Of a stretch of 60,002 nucleotides of DNA, positions 18,195 to 27,756 are shown in pieces. The stretch comes from Deltaproteobacteria bacterium (GTDB lineage: Bacteria; Desulfobacterota; Binatia; UBA9968). Position 1 is the stretch's first letter. Each line of letters starts with the position of its first letter. Under the pieces are notes generated by a model. That model ran no database searches. It worked only from the letters and a program-made list of their open reading frames with translations, and was not told the DNA's origin. Both the position numbers and the translations under genes were made by a program. Where the stretch lies: NCBI GenBank assembly GCA_005879605.1, contig VBKE01000007.1, positions 11,302 through 71,303 on the forward strand, written 5' to 3'.

Positions 18195-18452
18195 TCATGC
18201 AGCTTCTACCGCTGCTCGCGACCGATTTCTGGTCAAGGCGCGCAACTCTGAAATTGGGCGTCTCAACACATGTTCGCGGACGGCATCCGGATCCAACGAT
18301 AAGTGGTGGCAGACCCACGTAAGGCTCCCGATCGATTTGTCGCTGGAAGCGAACCAGGCGCGAGCGGATTTCGCCACGAGATCCGGACCGGAAAGATCTT
18401 GCACGGCTTGAACCACTACAGACATCCATAATACGTTTTCGGGCTCAGTCAT
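18195..18452 (-). CDS. Small phage-like hypothetical protein
   Basis: 85 residues with ARAWFASSDKSIGSL followed by LDPDAVREHVLR, a pattern found in small proteins next to phage or transcription-factor genes of proteobacterial prophages. Its ATG overlaps the stop of the upstream gene as ATGA, supporting translation of both. Function unknown. Confidence 0.6.
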   Translation of the reverse strand: MTEPENVLWMSVVVQAVQDLSGPDLVAKSARAWFASSDKSIGSLTWVCHHLSLDPDAVREHVLRRPISELRALTRNRSRAAVEAA

Positions 18453-18811
18453 AAGAACGGCACCTTTTCCTTAATACGTGATAGTGTAGCAAAATTTATC
18501 CCTGAATCGTTCAGTTGCGAAGTCATGGTCCGGGCCAGACTTATGGAATTTCTCGCGGTGATGCGGACGCTAGAGCGGGAATCCATCGAAGCCTCTCCCC
18601 GGATCAGCTGCCACATGATGGAATGATCGCAATGACCGCAAAAGCCGTTGACCGTCTGCATCCGACGACCGTGCTCCAGGAGCATAACAACGAAGCTATA
18701 AGAGCATTTGGGGCATCTACGTTTGGCGAGATATTTTATCATTGGCAGCAATGATAACGTGTAACGCAATCCATGTGCCAGAAAAATTTCGTCATCATGG
18801 ATCATACTCAT
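18449..18811 (-). CDS. Hypothetical protein with a two-knuckle zinc ribbon
   Basis: 120 residues. Two CxxC knuckles, RRCPKCSY (about 32-39) and FCGHCDH (about 58-64), predict a zinc ribbon. The remainder is unremarkable. No strong ribosome site is visible. The four-base ATGA overlap with the downstream small phage-like gene suggests a two-gene unit. Confidence 0.5.
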   Translation of the reverse strand: MSMIHDDEIFLAHGLRYTLSLLPMIKYLAKRRCPKCSYSFVVMLLEHGRRMQTVNGFCGHCDHSIMWQLIRGEASMDSRSSVRITARNSISLARTMTSQLNDSGINFATLSRIKEKVPFL

Positions 18812-19032
18812 GGCGACTAGCCACAGCTTAACCGCCAGTTAGCTTTTACAGTGACAGAAACCGCTGCGCTTTTGGTTGGCAAAATTTATCAAACTTGTAG
18901 AAGAACGGGACAAAATTGTTCGTCCGTGGCTGCATGGTTTCCACGCCCACGACAATCGATGAATGAAATAAGGCTCGAATTGCCGGCTTCGTGACTCAAC
19001 GGCTAGGAAAAAACCGTTAGCTAAGCCCGCGG

Positions 19033-20139
19033 TTAGTTGGCCAGCGCCTTGAACTTTTGGACCCTTCGACCGCCGACCGTCTCGCCGATGAACAAGTCAC
19101 CCTTGGAGTTCATTGCTATCGTATGCAGGAACGTGAACTCGCCAGCCATGTGACCGAGCCGGCCAAAACCCGACAGCGTCTGGCCGCTCTCACGATCAAG
19201 AGTCCAAATGACCTCATTCAGGCCGTCGGCGACGTACATGTATTTCTGGGCCTTGTCCCGTGAGAAGAGGATCCACCACGGTGACCCGTTGCCCGGAAGG
19301 TCTGCTCTCCTTCTTTTAATAAAGATGTTCTTCTTGAAGTTGCCCATCTTATCGAAAACCTGGATGCGCTTGCCGTCCCGGTCAGCGACGTACAGGAGGC
19401 CGTCGTTTGCCAGAACCAAGCAGTGCACAATCCCCAGGAACACGCCGCCCATGCCAGCCTCGCTCTCGGCCTTGGTGGCCTGGCGGCCAAACTGGCGGAG
19501 GTAGTTCCCGTTACGATCGAAGACCACGACGCGGCGGTTGCCGTAGCCGTCCGTGATGTACACGTCGCCGTTGGCCGGATCGACTGCGAAGCTAGACGGC
19601 TTGTTCAGTAACGTATGGCTCGCATTCAGCGCGGTGCCCTTTTCCGTGCCGTCCGACGTGTCGAATTTCCCTTTGGTGCCAATCTGCAACAGCAGTTTGC
19701 CGTCATGCGAATACTTCTGAGCTATCGCATCGGCGTTGCCGCCTATCCATAGATTGCCCTCGTAATCGAAGTAGCAGTCGTGAATACCGCTGGGGACCAC
19801 CTGCGGATCTCCCCAGGAATTGACAACGTTGCCTTCTGGATCGAACTCGATCACCGGCGGCGCGGGTCTCCCAACCTCTTTTTCCTGGGCCGTCAGGTTG
19901 TTCGGGTCGGCAGTCCGGTTCACAATGATCACATGGTCATTTGCATCGACGCACGTGCCGCCCACATTTCCGGTCACCCAGTCACTTGGCAGAGGCTTGG
20001 GCCAGAAAGGGTCCACTTGAAAGTTGATTGATGTCGGTGACACCTGACCGCGCAGCAGGTCGCGTGAAAAAGGATTCCACATTCCCGCAACGATCGCCGT
20101 TATGATCGCGAGCGTACAGACATGCCTTCCAGTTTTCAC
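19033..20139 (-). CDS. Secreted NHL-repeat beta-propeller protein
   Basis: 368 residues with an N-terminal signal anchor (about 8-22). At least five NHL/peptidylamidoglycolate-lyase-like blades are seen: FDPEGNVVNSWG, YDYEGNLWIGG-like, DPANGDVYITDGYGNRRVVVFDRNG, ANDGLLYVADRDGKRIQVFD, and SKGDLFIGET at the end. Such propellers act as extracellular binding scaffolds or lactonase-like enzymes; nothing here fixes a substrate. The start is GTG after AAGGAGAAGGCC. Confidence 0.88.
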   Translation of the reverse strand: MKTGRHVCTLAIITAIVAGMWNPFSRDLLRGQVSPTSINFQVDPFWPKPLPSDWVTGNVGGTCVDANDHVIIVNRTADPNNLTAQEKEVGRPAPPVIEFDPEGNVVNSWGDPQVVPSGIHDCYFDYEGNLWIGGNADAIAQKYSHDGKLLLQIGTKGKFDTSDGTEKGTALNASHTLLNKPSSFAVDPANGDVYITDGYGNRRVVVFDRNGNYLRQFGRQATKAESEAGMGGVFLGIVHCLVLANDGLLYVADRDGKRIQVFDKMGNFKKNIFIKRRRADLPGNGSPWWILFSRDKAQKYMYVADGLNEVIWTLDRESGQTLSGFGRLGHMAGEFTFLHTIAMNSKGDLFIGETVGGRRVQKFKALAN

Positions 20140-20453
20140 GGCCTTCTCCTTCGACGATGGCTTGAAATGATAGGCAGCTCCTTTTATTTTAAGGCTGTTA
20201 GAGTCTCAACAATCAGCCTGATAGCCACCCGTACTTCGCTCTTAAGAACCCAGAAGAACTGTTGGGAAGAGTGAACCGATGCCCCGACTATCGTTTTGGG
20301 GCGGAGAGTAACCGATAAGGTTTCTATCTGTCAAATTTCAATCTTGCTTAGCGAGGACCGGCCCCACAGTACCCGCAAGAAAAATGCCGCCAGACCCTGC
20401 GGTTAAGGTAAATCGAGTGAAGTAGAACGACGGGGGCGGGAAAGGGAGGCGGC
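20140..20453. other. Intergenic, nothing recognised
   Basis: No gene, RNA or repeat seen between the propeller gene and the next small gene. Confidence 0.5.
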
Positions 20454-20684
20454 TTAGACTTTGTCCCTAGATTTCGCCATATGCGCATCGATCCACGCCC
20501 TACATAAACCGAGCGCGTACTCTTCAGCTTTTTTTTTAGTCCTGAAAGTCAAGTCGCTGCACTCTAATCTTTGAATCTCTCTCACTTTTTCATCAGGTTC
20601 AAATACCAAGCCTCTGCAGTGCCATCCCCTTTCGGGTCCCGGAATTGCGACACCATAAATGGGATGATGCTTATATTGCAGCAT
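20454..20684 (-). CDS. Conserved-looking hypothetical protein (76 residues)
   Basis: Segments HHPIYGVAIPGPERGWHCRGLVF-like and KKKAEEYALGLCRAWID have ordered alternation of hydrophobic and charged residues, like a small alpha/beta fold. A weak AGAAGA precedes the ATG. No family assigned. Confidence 0.55.
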   Translation of the reverse strand: MLQYKHHPIYGVAIPGPERGWHCRGLVFEPDEKVREIQRLECSDLTFRTKKKAEEYALGLCRAWIDAHMAKSRDKV

Positions 20685-20970
20685 TCTTCTATTGCCTTTC
20701 GCCAGCAGTATACGGGAGTGACGGCGTAAACGCCAACGAAACGAAACTAAAACGCTACCGTCGGAAAACTTTTTTATTGACAGGAATTCTTTCCAAGCGC
20801 GAGATTGCCTCGCAAATATGAATCGCTCGTGAGCTCCCGAAGTGGTTATCGGCTATGCTAATATTAGCGCGCGCATCAGCCCCCTGTGGATCGCGCAAGA
20901 GACGAGAGTGGCTTTATTGATCACCTTTACCGCGCCTATGGCGTGTGAATAGCACTAGATTCATAAACGG

Positions 20971-21330
20971 ATGAAGCTGAGCATAGATAGGCTCGAAGCG
21001 GGTCGAGAACTGGATGCGTTAGTCGCTCAAAACGTCATGGGATGGAAAAACGTCCATCGGGAGGACATCGGCAGAGGTGGCAAACGCGACCAGTATCGCG
21101 GAACAAAACCGGATAAACTCGGTCGCTGGCGCTCCGCCGATGTGCGGCATTACTCGACCTACTCCGCCGACGCCTATCTCATACCGGCTCGAATGAAAGA
21201 GCTCGGGCTTTGGGAGAGATATGTGAAAGAACTCTCAAAGATGACTCAGGCCAAGGGCCTGCCGTTCGACTGGGCGACACCGGATCAGTGTTGCCGCGCG
21301 GCATTGAAGGTCGTGAAGAATCCCCGCTAG
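20971..21330 (+). CDS. Phage ABA-sandwich-like protein
   Basis: 119 residues. AGRELDALVAQNVMGW near the N-terminus is the hallmark start of phage ABA-sandwich domain proteins, and the C-terminal CCRAALKVV also fits. The insert with YSTYSADAYLIPARMKELG matches the usual S-D-A...W/M-L order. These occur in phages and in scattered chromosomal copies; the function is unknown. No clear ribosome site. Confidence 0.7.
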   Translation: MKLSIDRLEAGRELDALVAQNVMGWKNVHREDIGRGGKRDQYRGTKPDKLGRWRSADVRHYSTYSADAYLIPARMKELGLWERYVKELSKMTQAKGLPFDWATPDQCCRAALKVVKNPR

Positions 21331-21417
21331 GTGTTGAGTATGGCTTTGCAGATCAAGGCTAGGCACAGGGAGGGGTGTCAGGATTCTGTCGGTCGGGCTT
21401 ATTTTGAAGAGACTCAC

Positions 21418-21798
21418 TCAATTCATCTTCTTTGATCTTTTTTCTCTTTCTCTCTTAAGCCGAGCTTCGGCTTGTTTGATCCAATAATCGGATTCTTTGT
21501 GTGCCTCTGGATCATCGTATCCGAGAAAATACTGGTTCGGATCCATACCATCTTTGCCGATTTCTTCTGTGTTAATTAAATCCTCTACAACGACCAAGCG
21601 ATTCGATTCCTGTTCGATGCCTCGCGGTTGGGTTCGCGCCGCGTCGCTCTCTCCAACAGCTTCGACTAGTGCCCAGCAAATGATGGCCCGATTGAAAATC
21701 TTTATCTGCCGATTTTCTGATTCTTGGCAATGAACCGCTTTCCAACCTACCTGAGCTGGAATGATTTGAATAATTTTCCATCCTTTATTTTCGTCCAT
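21418..21798 (-). CDS. Hypothetical protein (126 residues)
   Basis: The N-terminal half, WKIIQIIPAQVGWKAVHC then IFNRAIICWALVEA, looks folded and conserved. The C-terminal half is acidic and then basic and coil-prone (RLKREREKRSKK). No family recognised. Confidence 0.5.
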   Translation of the reverse strand: MDENKGWKIIQIIPAQVGWKAVHCQESENRQIKIFNRAIICWALVEAVGESDAARTQPRGIEQESNRLVVVEDLINTEEIGKDGMDPNQYFLGYDDPEAHKESDYWIKQAEARLKREREKRSKKMN

Positions 21799-21952
21799 AA
21801 ATCCTCTTCTTCCGGCGTTAAACAGTTTTTTTTATTGTTTTCACGAATACATTATTTCTCTGACTCGACACGTGATCTGCGACTCGTGCTTTCGTATAGC
21901 GAGACCTACATCAGGACTCTGAACGACGGGCAGAGGGTGAGGAGGATACTGA

Positions 21953-22210
21953 TTACGTGTACTTGTAACCGAATTCGGCATGTTCAATTGCATCCAGAAC
22001 GGTGCTTTCGATTTTGTCGAATTCCTTGTCCATAAACCAACGTGTAGGAATTTCAACTCGTGCTTCTTTATATTGGGCGGGATTCTGAAAGATGCACAGA
22101 GAGTCTGATTCGGTGGGATCATTGCGCGAAGGCTTCATTATTATCCAAAGCTCATCTTCCTTATCCAAGATCGATTGGAGTATCTCTCGCTTGGTCGACA
22201 ATGTTACCAT
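21953..22210 (-). CDS. Hypothetical protein (85 residues)
   Basis: A small acidic protein with ILDKEDELWIIMKPS and ARVEIPTRWF segments. It sits on the same strand as the 21418-21798 gene, 155 bp upstream of it. No domain recognised. Confidence 0.45.
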   Translation of the reverse strand: MVTLSTKREILQSILDKEDELWIIMKPSRNDPTESDSLCIFQNPAQYKEARVEIPTRWFMDKEFDKIESTVLDAIEHAEFGYKYT

Positions 22211-22427
22211 AGTTCACTTTTATGAGATCGTGCATCGCAAGTCAATTTAGCCTGGTCATACGGCCGCGCCCATGCACGATCCACATCGAGCGCTTTTGAT
22301 CACACACCTAAATCTTTCGGCGACAGATGGCTACCCATGCGGTTTAGCAGCAGTGAGCACTGGAAAAATAGAATTTTTCTTCCTCGGCCTAAGACTTGAT
22401 TTGCTTTAGAGCCGCTCAAGGGCTACA

Positions 22428-22697
22428 GTGACGGTCATGGACACAGCCATCCGAACAAGTAAGAGATACAGAATAAAGGAATCTTACCGTAACCAGGCCT
22501 ATGTTGGGGTAGTGAATTTAGACCCTCGCACAAACTCCTGGTCATGGAAAGGTCATGTAGACTTTAATGAGGGTCTTCATTCCATGTTCAACAGCCGTAC
22601 TTTTACAACCGCGTTGGAGGCTGAAGGCCATATGCGTCAATTCGCGCATCAGTGCATTGATAATCGGCTCAATGCAACGCAGCCATACGGTTTCTAA
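22428..22697 (+). CDS. Hypothetical protein (about 86-89 residues)
   Basis: Start is GTG at 22428 or ATG at 22437. AYVGVVNLDPRTNSWSWKGHVDF and a C-terminal EAEGHMRQFAHQCID helix suggest a small alpha/beta protein. Function unknown. Confidence 0.45.
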   Translation: MTVMDTAIRTSKRYRIKESYRNQAYVGVVNLDPRTNSWSWKGHVDFNEGLHSMFNSRTFTTALEAEGHMRQFAHQCIDNRLNATQPYGF

Positions 22698-22851
22698 TCT
22701 TTTCTGTCCGTGGTTTTTTTTCCTGGTTTCCCGTCTCGCCACAGCGAAAGTAACGATCAGCGCGAGGAAGCTCAAAGGTAAGGCTTAAGGGGCAAACGAC
22801 GCGATCGCGAAACTTGCCCGCTTCGAGAATTCCCGAAATGTCGAAATGATC

Positions 22852-23598
22852 TTATGTAACTCCGTACAAGTCGTCATTTGCGATGGCTCCGTGATCTGCG
22901 AGTTCTCTGAATGTGGGCTGTAGAGACTGGAGGTGGAGAACGATGGCGCGTTTTTCGTCCGGGGTGATGGGCCGGTTGGTCTCGTAATCGCGGATGAACT
23001 CTACCAGTTCGCCGAGTCTCAACACCGGCACCGCAGGCTTAAAGAGCCTAAGCCTTGCACGTGAGTTCACAAAAACCAGCAGCGGAGCGACGCAAGGAAT
23101 CTTAGCTTGCGGCCCGGTAAACAAGCTACCGATGCAGCCGCGTACGGCCATGCCGTTCCGCTTGGCTTGCTTGCTGAAGCTCCGAATCCGGTGCCCGTTG
23201 ACGAACCACTGTTCTTCTTCGCACTTGACGAAACCCGAATAATTCTTGGTCTCGATAGCAAAAACACCGTTGGGACCGATAAGCAAATGATCGACGTTGC
23301 CCTTATTGCCCGGCAAGACGAGATCGTTGAGCACGACGTAATCGTCGGCCAAGGACCTTAGCGTCTGAGTGACCTTGGATTCTCCCTTCTTCCCCAAAAA
23401 CCAGCGCTGCCAACGTCGAAAGCTCGCCTTGAAAAGCACCAACAGAAAGGCGATTGCGATGAACCCGGTTTGTGAGGCGTGAAAATGGCGGGACAAGACC
23501 CATATCATGAGGACCAAGACGAAGAGGCCGATGCTCATGAAAAGATAAAAGCGAATCCGGCCGTCAGTAAACTGTCCGCCTCTTCTTAAAAGCCTCAT
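22852..23598 (-). CDS. NERD-domain membrane protein
   Basis: 248 residues. Two hydrophobic segments (about 16-36 and 43-57) anchor the N-terminus. The NERD (nuclease-related) domain follows: GKKGESKVTQTL near 72, YVVLNDLVLP, GNVDHLLIGPNGVFAIETKNYSG near 105-127 with the D...E...K nuclease-type residues, and WFVNG. NERD proteins are distant relatives of Holliday-junction resolvases and are often tied to DNA processing or stress; the precise role is unknown. Stand-alone gene. Confidence 0.88.
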   Translation of the reverse strand: MRLLRRGGQFTDGRIRFYLFMSIGLFVLVLMIWVLSRHFHASQTGFIAIAFLLVLFKASFRRWQRWFLGKKGESKVTQTLRSLADDYVVLNDLVLPGNKGNVDHLLIGPNGVFAIETKNYSGFVKCEEEQWFVNGHRIRSFSKQAKRNGMAVRGCIGSLFTGPQAKIPCVAPLLVFVNSRARLRLFKPAVPVLRLGELVEFIRDYETNRPITPDEKRAIVLHLQSLQPTFRELADHGAIANDDLYGVT

Positions 23599-23950
23599 GG
23601 CAAACGCTTCTGAGAGGCAAGCTGTGTGCCAGGGCAGGCGATGATAGTTCCTGGAACGCCAGAGAACGTGGGGTAAAGTTTCCGGTAACGTAACGTGACA
23701 CCTTCGTCACGAATTGTGAAAACTGGATTTGACAAGTCTGGCTGCGATCTTTTTCTCCTCCCTAGCTAACACTTGATTTTGACATTTCGGGAATTCTCGA
23801 AACGTCATGATTGATTAGCCGCTTTTCCCTTGACCCTCGTTGCGCTACTGACCTAGTGTAGAATGCTCTTATGAGAATCGCGTTGGCACAATCGCCTTCG
23901 AAGAAGTGCTTGGCCAGCGGTTAAAAAATCTGCTCTCGGGAGACAATTGT
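23599..23950. other. Intergenic upstream of the Fe(III)-type binding protein
   Basis: No gene. A GTG at 23906 would extend the next frame by 15 codons but lacks a ribosome site. No convincing promoter spacing found. Confidence 0.4.
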
Positions 23951-24979
23951 ATGACGATTTTAACAACGGTTCGGCTCTTTGGACTGAGCTTAGCTCTTTT
24001 ACTCCAGACGCCAATCATCGGGTTGGATAGAGACGCCTCAGCTCAAGCGCCAAATCTAGAGGCGGCCAAGAGAGAAGGGAAAGTCGTCATCTACGGCACC
24101 GTCGTGCCGCAAATCATGAGTCTCATCGAGAAAGGTTTCGAGGCAAAATACGCCATCAAGGTCGAGTATTGGCGCGCCGATGCCACCAAAGTCGTCGAAC
24201 GGGCGCTGACCGAGTGGCGTGCCGGTCGGCCCGGCTTCGACGTCGTGACCGGCGCCCGCGGCGCACTGCTACTGCTGAAAGAGGAGAATGTCTTTACCAA
24301 ATATATCGCTCCTTCGACGGAGAGTTTTCCAGCAAAGTTTAAAGACAAGGACGGCCAGCTCACCTCCTGGCGGGTGACTCCGGTCGGGGTGTTGTACAAC
24401 ACCGAGTCAGTCAAATCCGCAGAGCTTCCCAGAAGCCTTGACGATCTTCTCGATTTCAAATGGCAGGGTAAAATCGGTATGCCGGATCCTTCTCGACACG
24501 CCAGCACGGCACAGTTTCTCTGGAATCTGGAGAAGATCAAAGGCGAGAAGTGGATGGATTTTGTTAAAGCCTTGGCGCGTCAGAAGCCGTATCTGATGGA
24601 GTCTTACTCCTCGGTTCCTACCGCGATCATCCGCGGCGAGAGCCTGCTTGGGATCAGCTATGTTCAATACGTCGTTCAACAGCCGGGGCCGATCGGCTAT
24701 GTTCCGATGGACAAGTATTTCACCGATCCGAGCGATATCAGCGTCAGCGCCAAGGCGGCCAACCCGAACGCCGCGAAGCTTTTTATCGAGTACATCTGTT
24801 CATCCGAGGGGCAGAAGAAAATTGCCGGCACGGGAGAGTTTGTCCTCTCCCCGGGCGTTTATCCGCCGGCAAAGGAGGCGGAGAAAGTCGCCCGCAACAT
24901 GGTCTTCATGGATAATCCGACCGCCGATCAACTCAAGAAGCTGCAAAGCGATTTCCGCCCGATCTTTTTGGGGCAATAA
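23951..24979 (+). CDS. Extracellular solute-binding protein, Fe(III)/AfuA-FbpA-like family 1
   Basis: 342 residues. The signal peptide is about 1-33 (cleavage near ASA|QAP). The family 1 SBP core shows AAKREGKVVIYG, GRPGFDVVTGARGALLLL, WRVTPVGVLYNT and a late YICSSEGQKKIAGTGEF, as in ferric or 2-aminoethylphosphonate binders. ATG at 23951 is chosen because the signal peptide begins there and GGGAG lies upstream. The cognate permease type (two fused domains, FbpB-like) is found at 48372-50138, not adjacent. Confidence 0.88.
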   Translation: MTILTTVRLFGLSLALLLQTPIIGLDRDASAQAPNLEAAKREGKVVIYGTVVPQIMSLIEKGFEAKYAIKVEYWRADATKVVERALTEWRAGRPGFDVVTGARGALLLLKEENVFTKYIAPSTESFPAKFKDKDGQLTSWRVTPVGVLYNTESVKSAELPRSLDDLLDFKWQGKIGMPDPSRHASTAQFLWNLEKIKGEKWMDFVKALARQKPYLMESYSSVPTAIIRGESLLGISYVQYVVQQPGPIGYVPMDKYFTDPSDISVSAKAANPNAAKLFIEYICSSEGQKKIAGTGEFVLSPGVYPPAKEAEKVARNMVFMDNPTADQLKKLQSDFRPIFLGQ

Positions 24980-24997
24980 AAACAAGGATGAATGAGG

Positions 24998-25047
24998 ACG
25001 GATGAAAACGGAGCGGGAAAAACGCCGCTCCTCGGCTTTCATCCGTC
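24998..25047. terminator. Long hairpin between convergent genes
   Basis: gacggatgaaa near 24998-25008 pairs with tttcatccgtc near 25037-25047, and gagcgg pairs with ccgctc inside it. The right arm overlaps the 3' end of the minus-strand gene. Probably a bidirectional terminator; U-runs are weak. Confidence 0.5.
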
Positions 25048-25359
25048 AACGAGATTACGTTTGAGGTCAAACTTTGGAACGACCAGCAGCCACTCGACAA
25101 AACGATCGTTGCCGAATTTGCTTGCATACAGTCCGAGCAGTCCCAACGGTAAAAAGATCAACGTAAGAAGCCAAACGAGCCATGATGATTCATGCCCCAT
25201 CCAACCAGCGACGTACGGCAGGAGCGCAATTTCCAAACAGACGCCGCTCGTGAAAACCAGCAAATTTCTTTTCCATCGACGGCTCTGTAGACGGATGGCT
25301 TCCGAGTCCCAGAGGCACAGAAAAATTCCATGCAAAAGTGAGGGTTCGTTAGCTTGCAT
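25039..25359 (-). CDS. Small membrane protein (106 residues)
   Basis: Two clear hydrophobic segments: about 33-53 (LLVFTSGVCLEIALLPYVAG) and about 60-80 (WLVWLLTLIFLPLGLLGLYA), joined by a short polar turn, with basic flanks. No family recognised. Convergent with the binding-protein gene. Confidence 0.6.
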   Translation of the reverse strand: MQANEPSLLHGIFLCLWDSEAIRLQSRRWKRNLLVFTSGVCLEIALLPYVAGWMGHESSWLVWLLTLIFLPLGLLGLYASKFGNDRFVEWLLVVPKFDLKRNLVDG

Positions 25360-25523
25360 TTAGGTCCATTATCCTTTCACACCTGCCATCAGCTGACTCA
25401 ATAATCGAAGCAACATCCCTATGAGACGACCCGAAGTAGAATGTTAAAGTTGTCCGGAAAAGAAATCAAGCACAAAAAAATTTCGCGCCGCGGCGTCCTC
25501 TTTGCGCCTCAAACGGGCGCTTT

Positions 25524-26597
25524 CTACGTGAGTCGGCCGCCCGGCATGTGAGGGAAGGCGCTCATCTCATGAGCCAGCCCTAAGGGCGGCGTTTTGCAGA
25601 GATAGGCGGGCTTGAGTTGATCGGTGCGGCTCACGCCGAGAAGCCCCATGGTTGTGATGATTTCGCTTTCGAGGATCTCGAGGACGCGCACCAGTCCTGC
25701 CTCGCCTGCCGCTCCGAGACCCCAACCTTGAAGCTTGCCGATGGCGACGGCATTGGCGCCGAGCGCGACCGCCTTGACCACATCGCTGCCGCGCACAATA
25801 CCGCCGTCCAAGACGATTTCCGCCCTGCCCCCAATCGCCTCGACGATCTCCGGCAGCATTTCGATGGTGGCCCGGCCATGGTCGAGCTGGCGCCCGCCGT
25901 GATTGGAGATATAAATCGCATCGACGCCGTGCTCGACGGCGATTATCGCATCCTCCGCCGTGGCTACTCCTTTGAGAATAAATGGCAGGCCGGCTATCTC
26001 CCTGATCGCATCCATGATCTCCCAGGTAAGTGCCGCCCGATGCTCGTACCCCGAACCCCGCCGGCTCGGGGGGAGCCAACGATCCATCATCTGTCGCTCG
26101 CGGTGGCCGTAGTGAGCGGTATCCACGGTGAGGCACAAGGCTTGGTAGCCTGATTTCTTTACACGCGCGAGGAGAGCCTCAATCCACTTCATGTCGCCCT
26201 GGACATAGAGCTGAAATATCTTTGGATTCCGGCTCGCGGCCGCAATCTCCTCCAAACTTGGCTGCGTTACCGAGCTGACAAAATTCACCGTCCCAAACGC
26301 TTGAGCCGCTTTGGCAACGGTCACACCACCCTCAGGCGTAATTATCTGCAGCGACCCGATGGGCGCCAGCATTACCGGCATCCGAAGCTTGTGATCCAGA
26401 AAGGTGGTCGATGGGTCGACCCTGGAGACATCCACGAGAACGCGGGGCCGAAAGCCGAGACTATCCAGTCCGAAGCGGTTTCGGCGCATCGTTGTCTCGG
26501 ACTCAGCGCCGCCCGTGAGATAATCCCAGACGTTTTGGCTGAGATTGCGGCGCGCCTGAACGATGACCTCCTGACTGGTGACAAAATCGATTGTCAT
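25524..26597 (-). CDS. FMN-dependent alpha-hydroxy-acid dehydrogenase/oxidase
   Basis: 357 residues of the glycolate oxidase / lactate dehydrogenase (LldD) family, oxidising an L-2-hydroxy acid with FMN. Visible: NVWDYLTGGAESE near 19-31, FRPRVLVDVS, LAPIGSLQIITPEG, FQLYVQGD, the catalytic SNHGGRQLDH and FMN-phosphate-binding EIVLDGGIVRGSDVVKAVALGA then VAIGK. The usual helix before SNHGG has FILKGV with the FMN lysine. The substrate is not fixed by sequence. A textbook ribosome site (GGAGGCAAAG) precedes the ATG. No cytochrome or permease is adjacent. Confidence 0.92.
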   Translation of the reverse strand: MTIDFVTSQEVIVQARRNLSQNVWDYLTGGAESETTMRRNRFGLDSLGFRPRVLVDVSRVDPSTTFLDHKLRMPVMLAPIGSLQIITPEGGVTVAKAAQAFGTVNFVSSVTQPSLEEIAAASRNPKIFQLYVQGDMKWIEALLARVKKSGYQALCLTVDTAHYGHRERQMMDRWLPPSRRGSGYEHRAALTWEIMDAIREIAGLPFILKGVATAEDAIIAVEHGVDAIYISNHGGRQLDHGRATIEMLPEIVEAIGGRAEIVLDGGIVRGSDVVKAVALGANAVAIGKLQGWGLGAAGEAGLVRVLEILESEIITTMGLLGVSRTDQLKPAYLCKTPPLGLAHEMSAFPHMPGGRLT

Positions 26598-26901
26598 CTT
26601 TGCCTCCGATCCAAAGTGATTTTGCAGAAACTAATGGATGCCATCCTGCAATGCAACTAAGATGAACATCGCCCGACAGGGAACAGGAAACCAGGGAGAA
26701 TTATTACAAATGAAAGCGGAAATAAAAGCGCCGTGAGGAGCCGCGTTAGCGCGCGTGGTTCTCGGCGGATGTTGGACGGTTCGGGAATTCTAAGAAAGTT
26801 GAAACGCCTTAGTTGACACCATGGTTCTTTGGCATGGCCCGGAAGAGTGTACGGATTGAATCGCGAAGGGATCAGGGGACCGGAAGAGCCCCAGGACTAC
26901 G
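26598..26901. other. Intergenic, nothing recognised
   Basis: No gene or structured element found upstream of the hydroxyacid dehydrogenase gene. Confidence 0.4.
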
Positions 26902-27126
26902 TCAGCCCTGCTCGGGTAGCTTCTCGCCGCTTGGCTTGGCTTCGACCGCTGTCGGCTTCTGGAGGCTTGCCAAGGGTTTTCGACGAGTCTCGTATTCCCG
27001 AGCTTTGACTGCGTTCAGGCGCTCCCGGAACCAGGTCTTTTGGGGCCAGGCCCAGGCCTGGCCGTCATATGAGTTAACATCTTGCTGTTTCATAACGATA
27101 GCGTCAAAACTTTCAGCAAGCAGCAT
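26902..27126 (-). CDS. Doubtful small hypothetical protein
   Basis: 74 residues, or 63 from an internal methionine (MKQQDVNSYDGQAWAW). It contains a Trp-rich segment and a Lys/Pro-rich tail. No ribosome site and no recognised family; it could be a chance frame. Confidence 0.25.
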   Translation of the reverse strand: MLLAESFDAIVMKQQDVNSYDGQAWAWPQKTWFRERLNAVKAREYETRRKPLASLQKPTAVEAKPSGEKLPEQG

Positions 27127-27370
27127 GCCAGATCCTGACAGACCCTGAACACAAATGTTTTCAACAAAAAATTTAGGGGGGCGAGAGTGGAACTTCTGAC
27201 AAAAATCGTCAGCTTCAGCCGTAATCGAACATTCCGAGCGGGGGAATGGCCGGGTCGGAAAGGGAATCGACCGCAGGGGGGAACGTAGAGCTATGAAATT
27301 GCAAAGGGGGAGGGCAACCTCGGCTCGCGTGAGGAATTAAAGAAACAAGAAGGCATCCCGGCGAAAAATT

Positions 27371-27446
<76 letters not shown>

Positions 27447-27752
27447 TCACATGGGTTTGATGAAGTGGATGATCGCCGCCACGATAAAGGAGCCGATATA
27501 GGCGACGATGAAATCAAAAAGGAAGCGAAGTTCCGGCAATTTCTCCAGATAGTCGTGCAACCCGAAGAAAAATACCATGAACTGACCCAAGAATAAACCG
27601 GTCAAGCCCACGATCAAAAAAAGTAAAAGCCCGGATCGTCCTTCATAGGCAACGGTTTTGTTTCCGGCGAAACCTGCGACGAAGGCGATCCCCACGTACA
27701 ACACCGGGTTTCCAAGGAGATAAGCAAGAACTTCTTGCCCTATCTCTTGCAT
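27447..27752 (-). CDS. Small integral membrane protein at the end of the thi operon
   Basis: 101 residues with three hydrophobic segments (about 9-28, 40-60 and 77-97). NPVLYVGIAFVAGFAGNK and LFLGQFMVF resemble small transglycosylase-associated/GlsB-like membrane proteins. It starts 4 bp after the thiE stop and its own stop codon touches the tRNA-Thr gene. A role in thiamine metabolism is only suggested by position. Confidence 0.75.
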   Translation of the reverse strand: MQEIGQEVLAYLLGNPVLYVGIAFVAGFAGNKTVAYEGRSGLLLFLIVGLTGLFLGQFMVFFFGLHDYLEKLPELRFLFDFIVAYIGSFIVAAIIHFIKPM

Positions 27753-27756
27753 GCTT

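Noticed and set aside
20870..27370. Integrated element bounded by tRNA-Thr
   Set aside because: Small phage-like genes and a tRNA are present, but I found no integrase and no repeat of the tRNA 3' end, so an attachment site is not supported.
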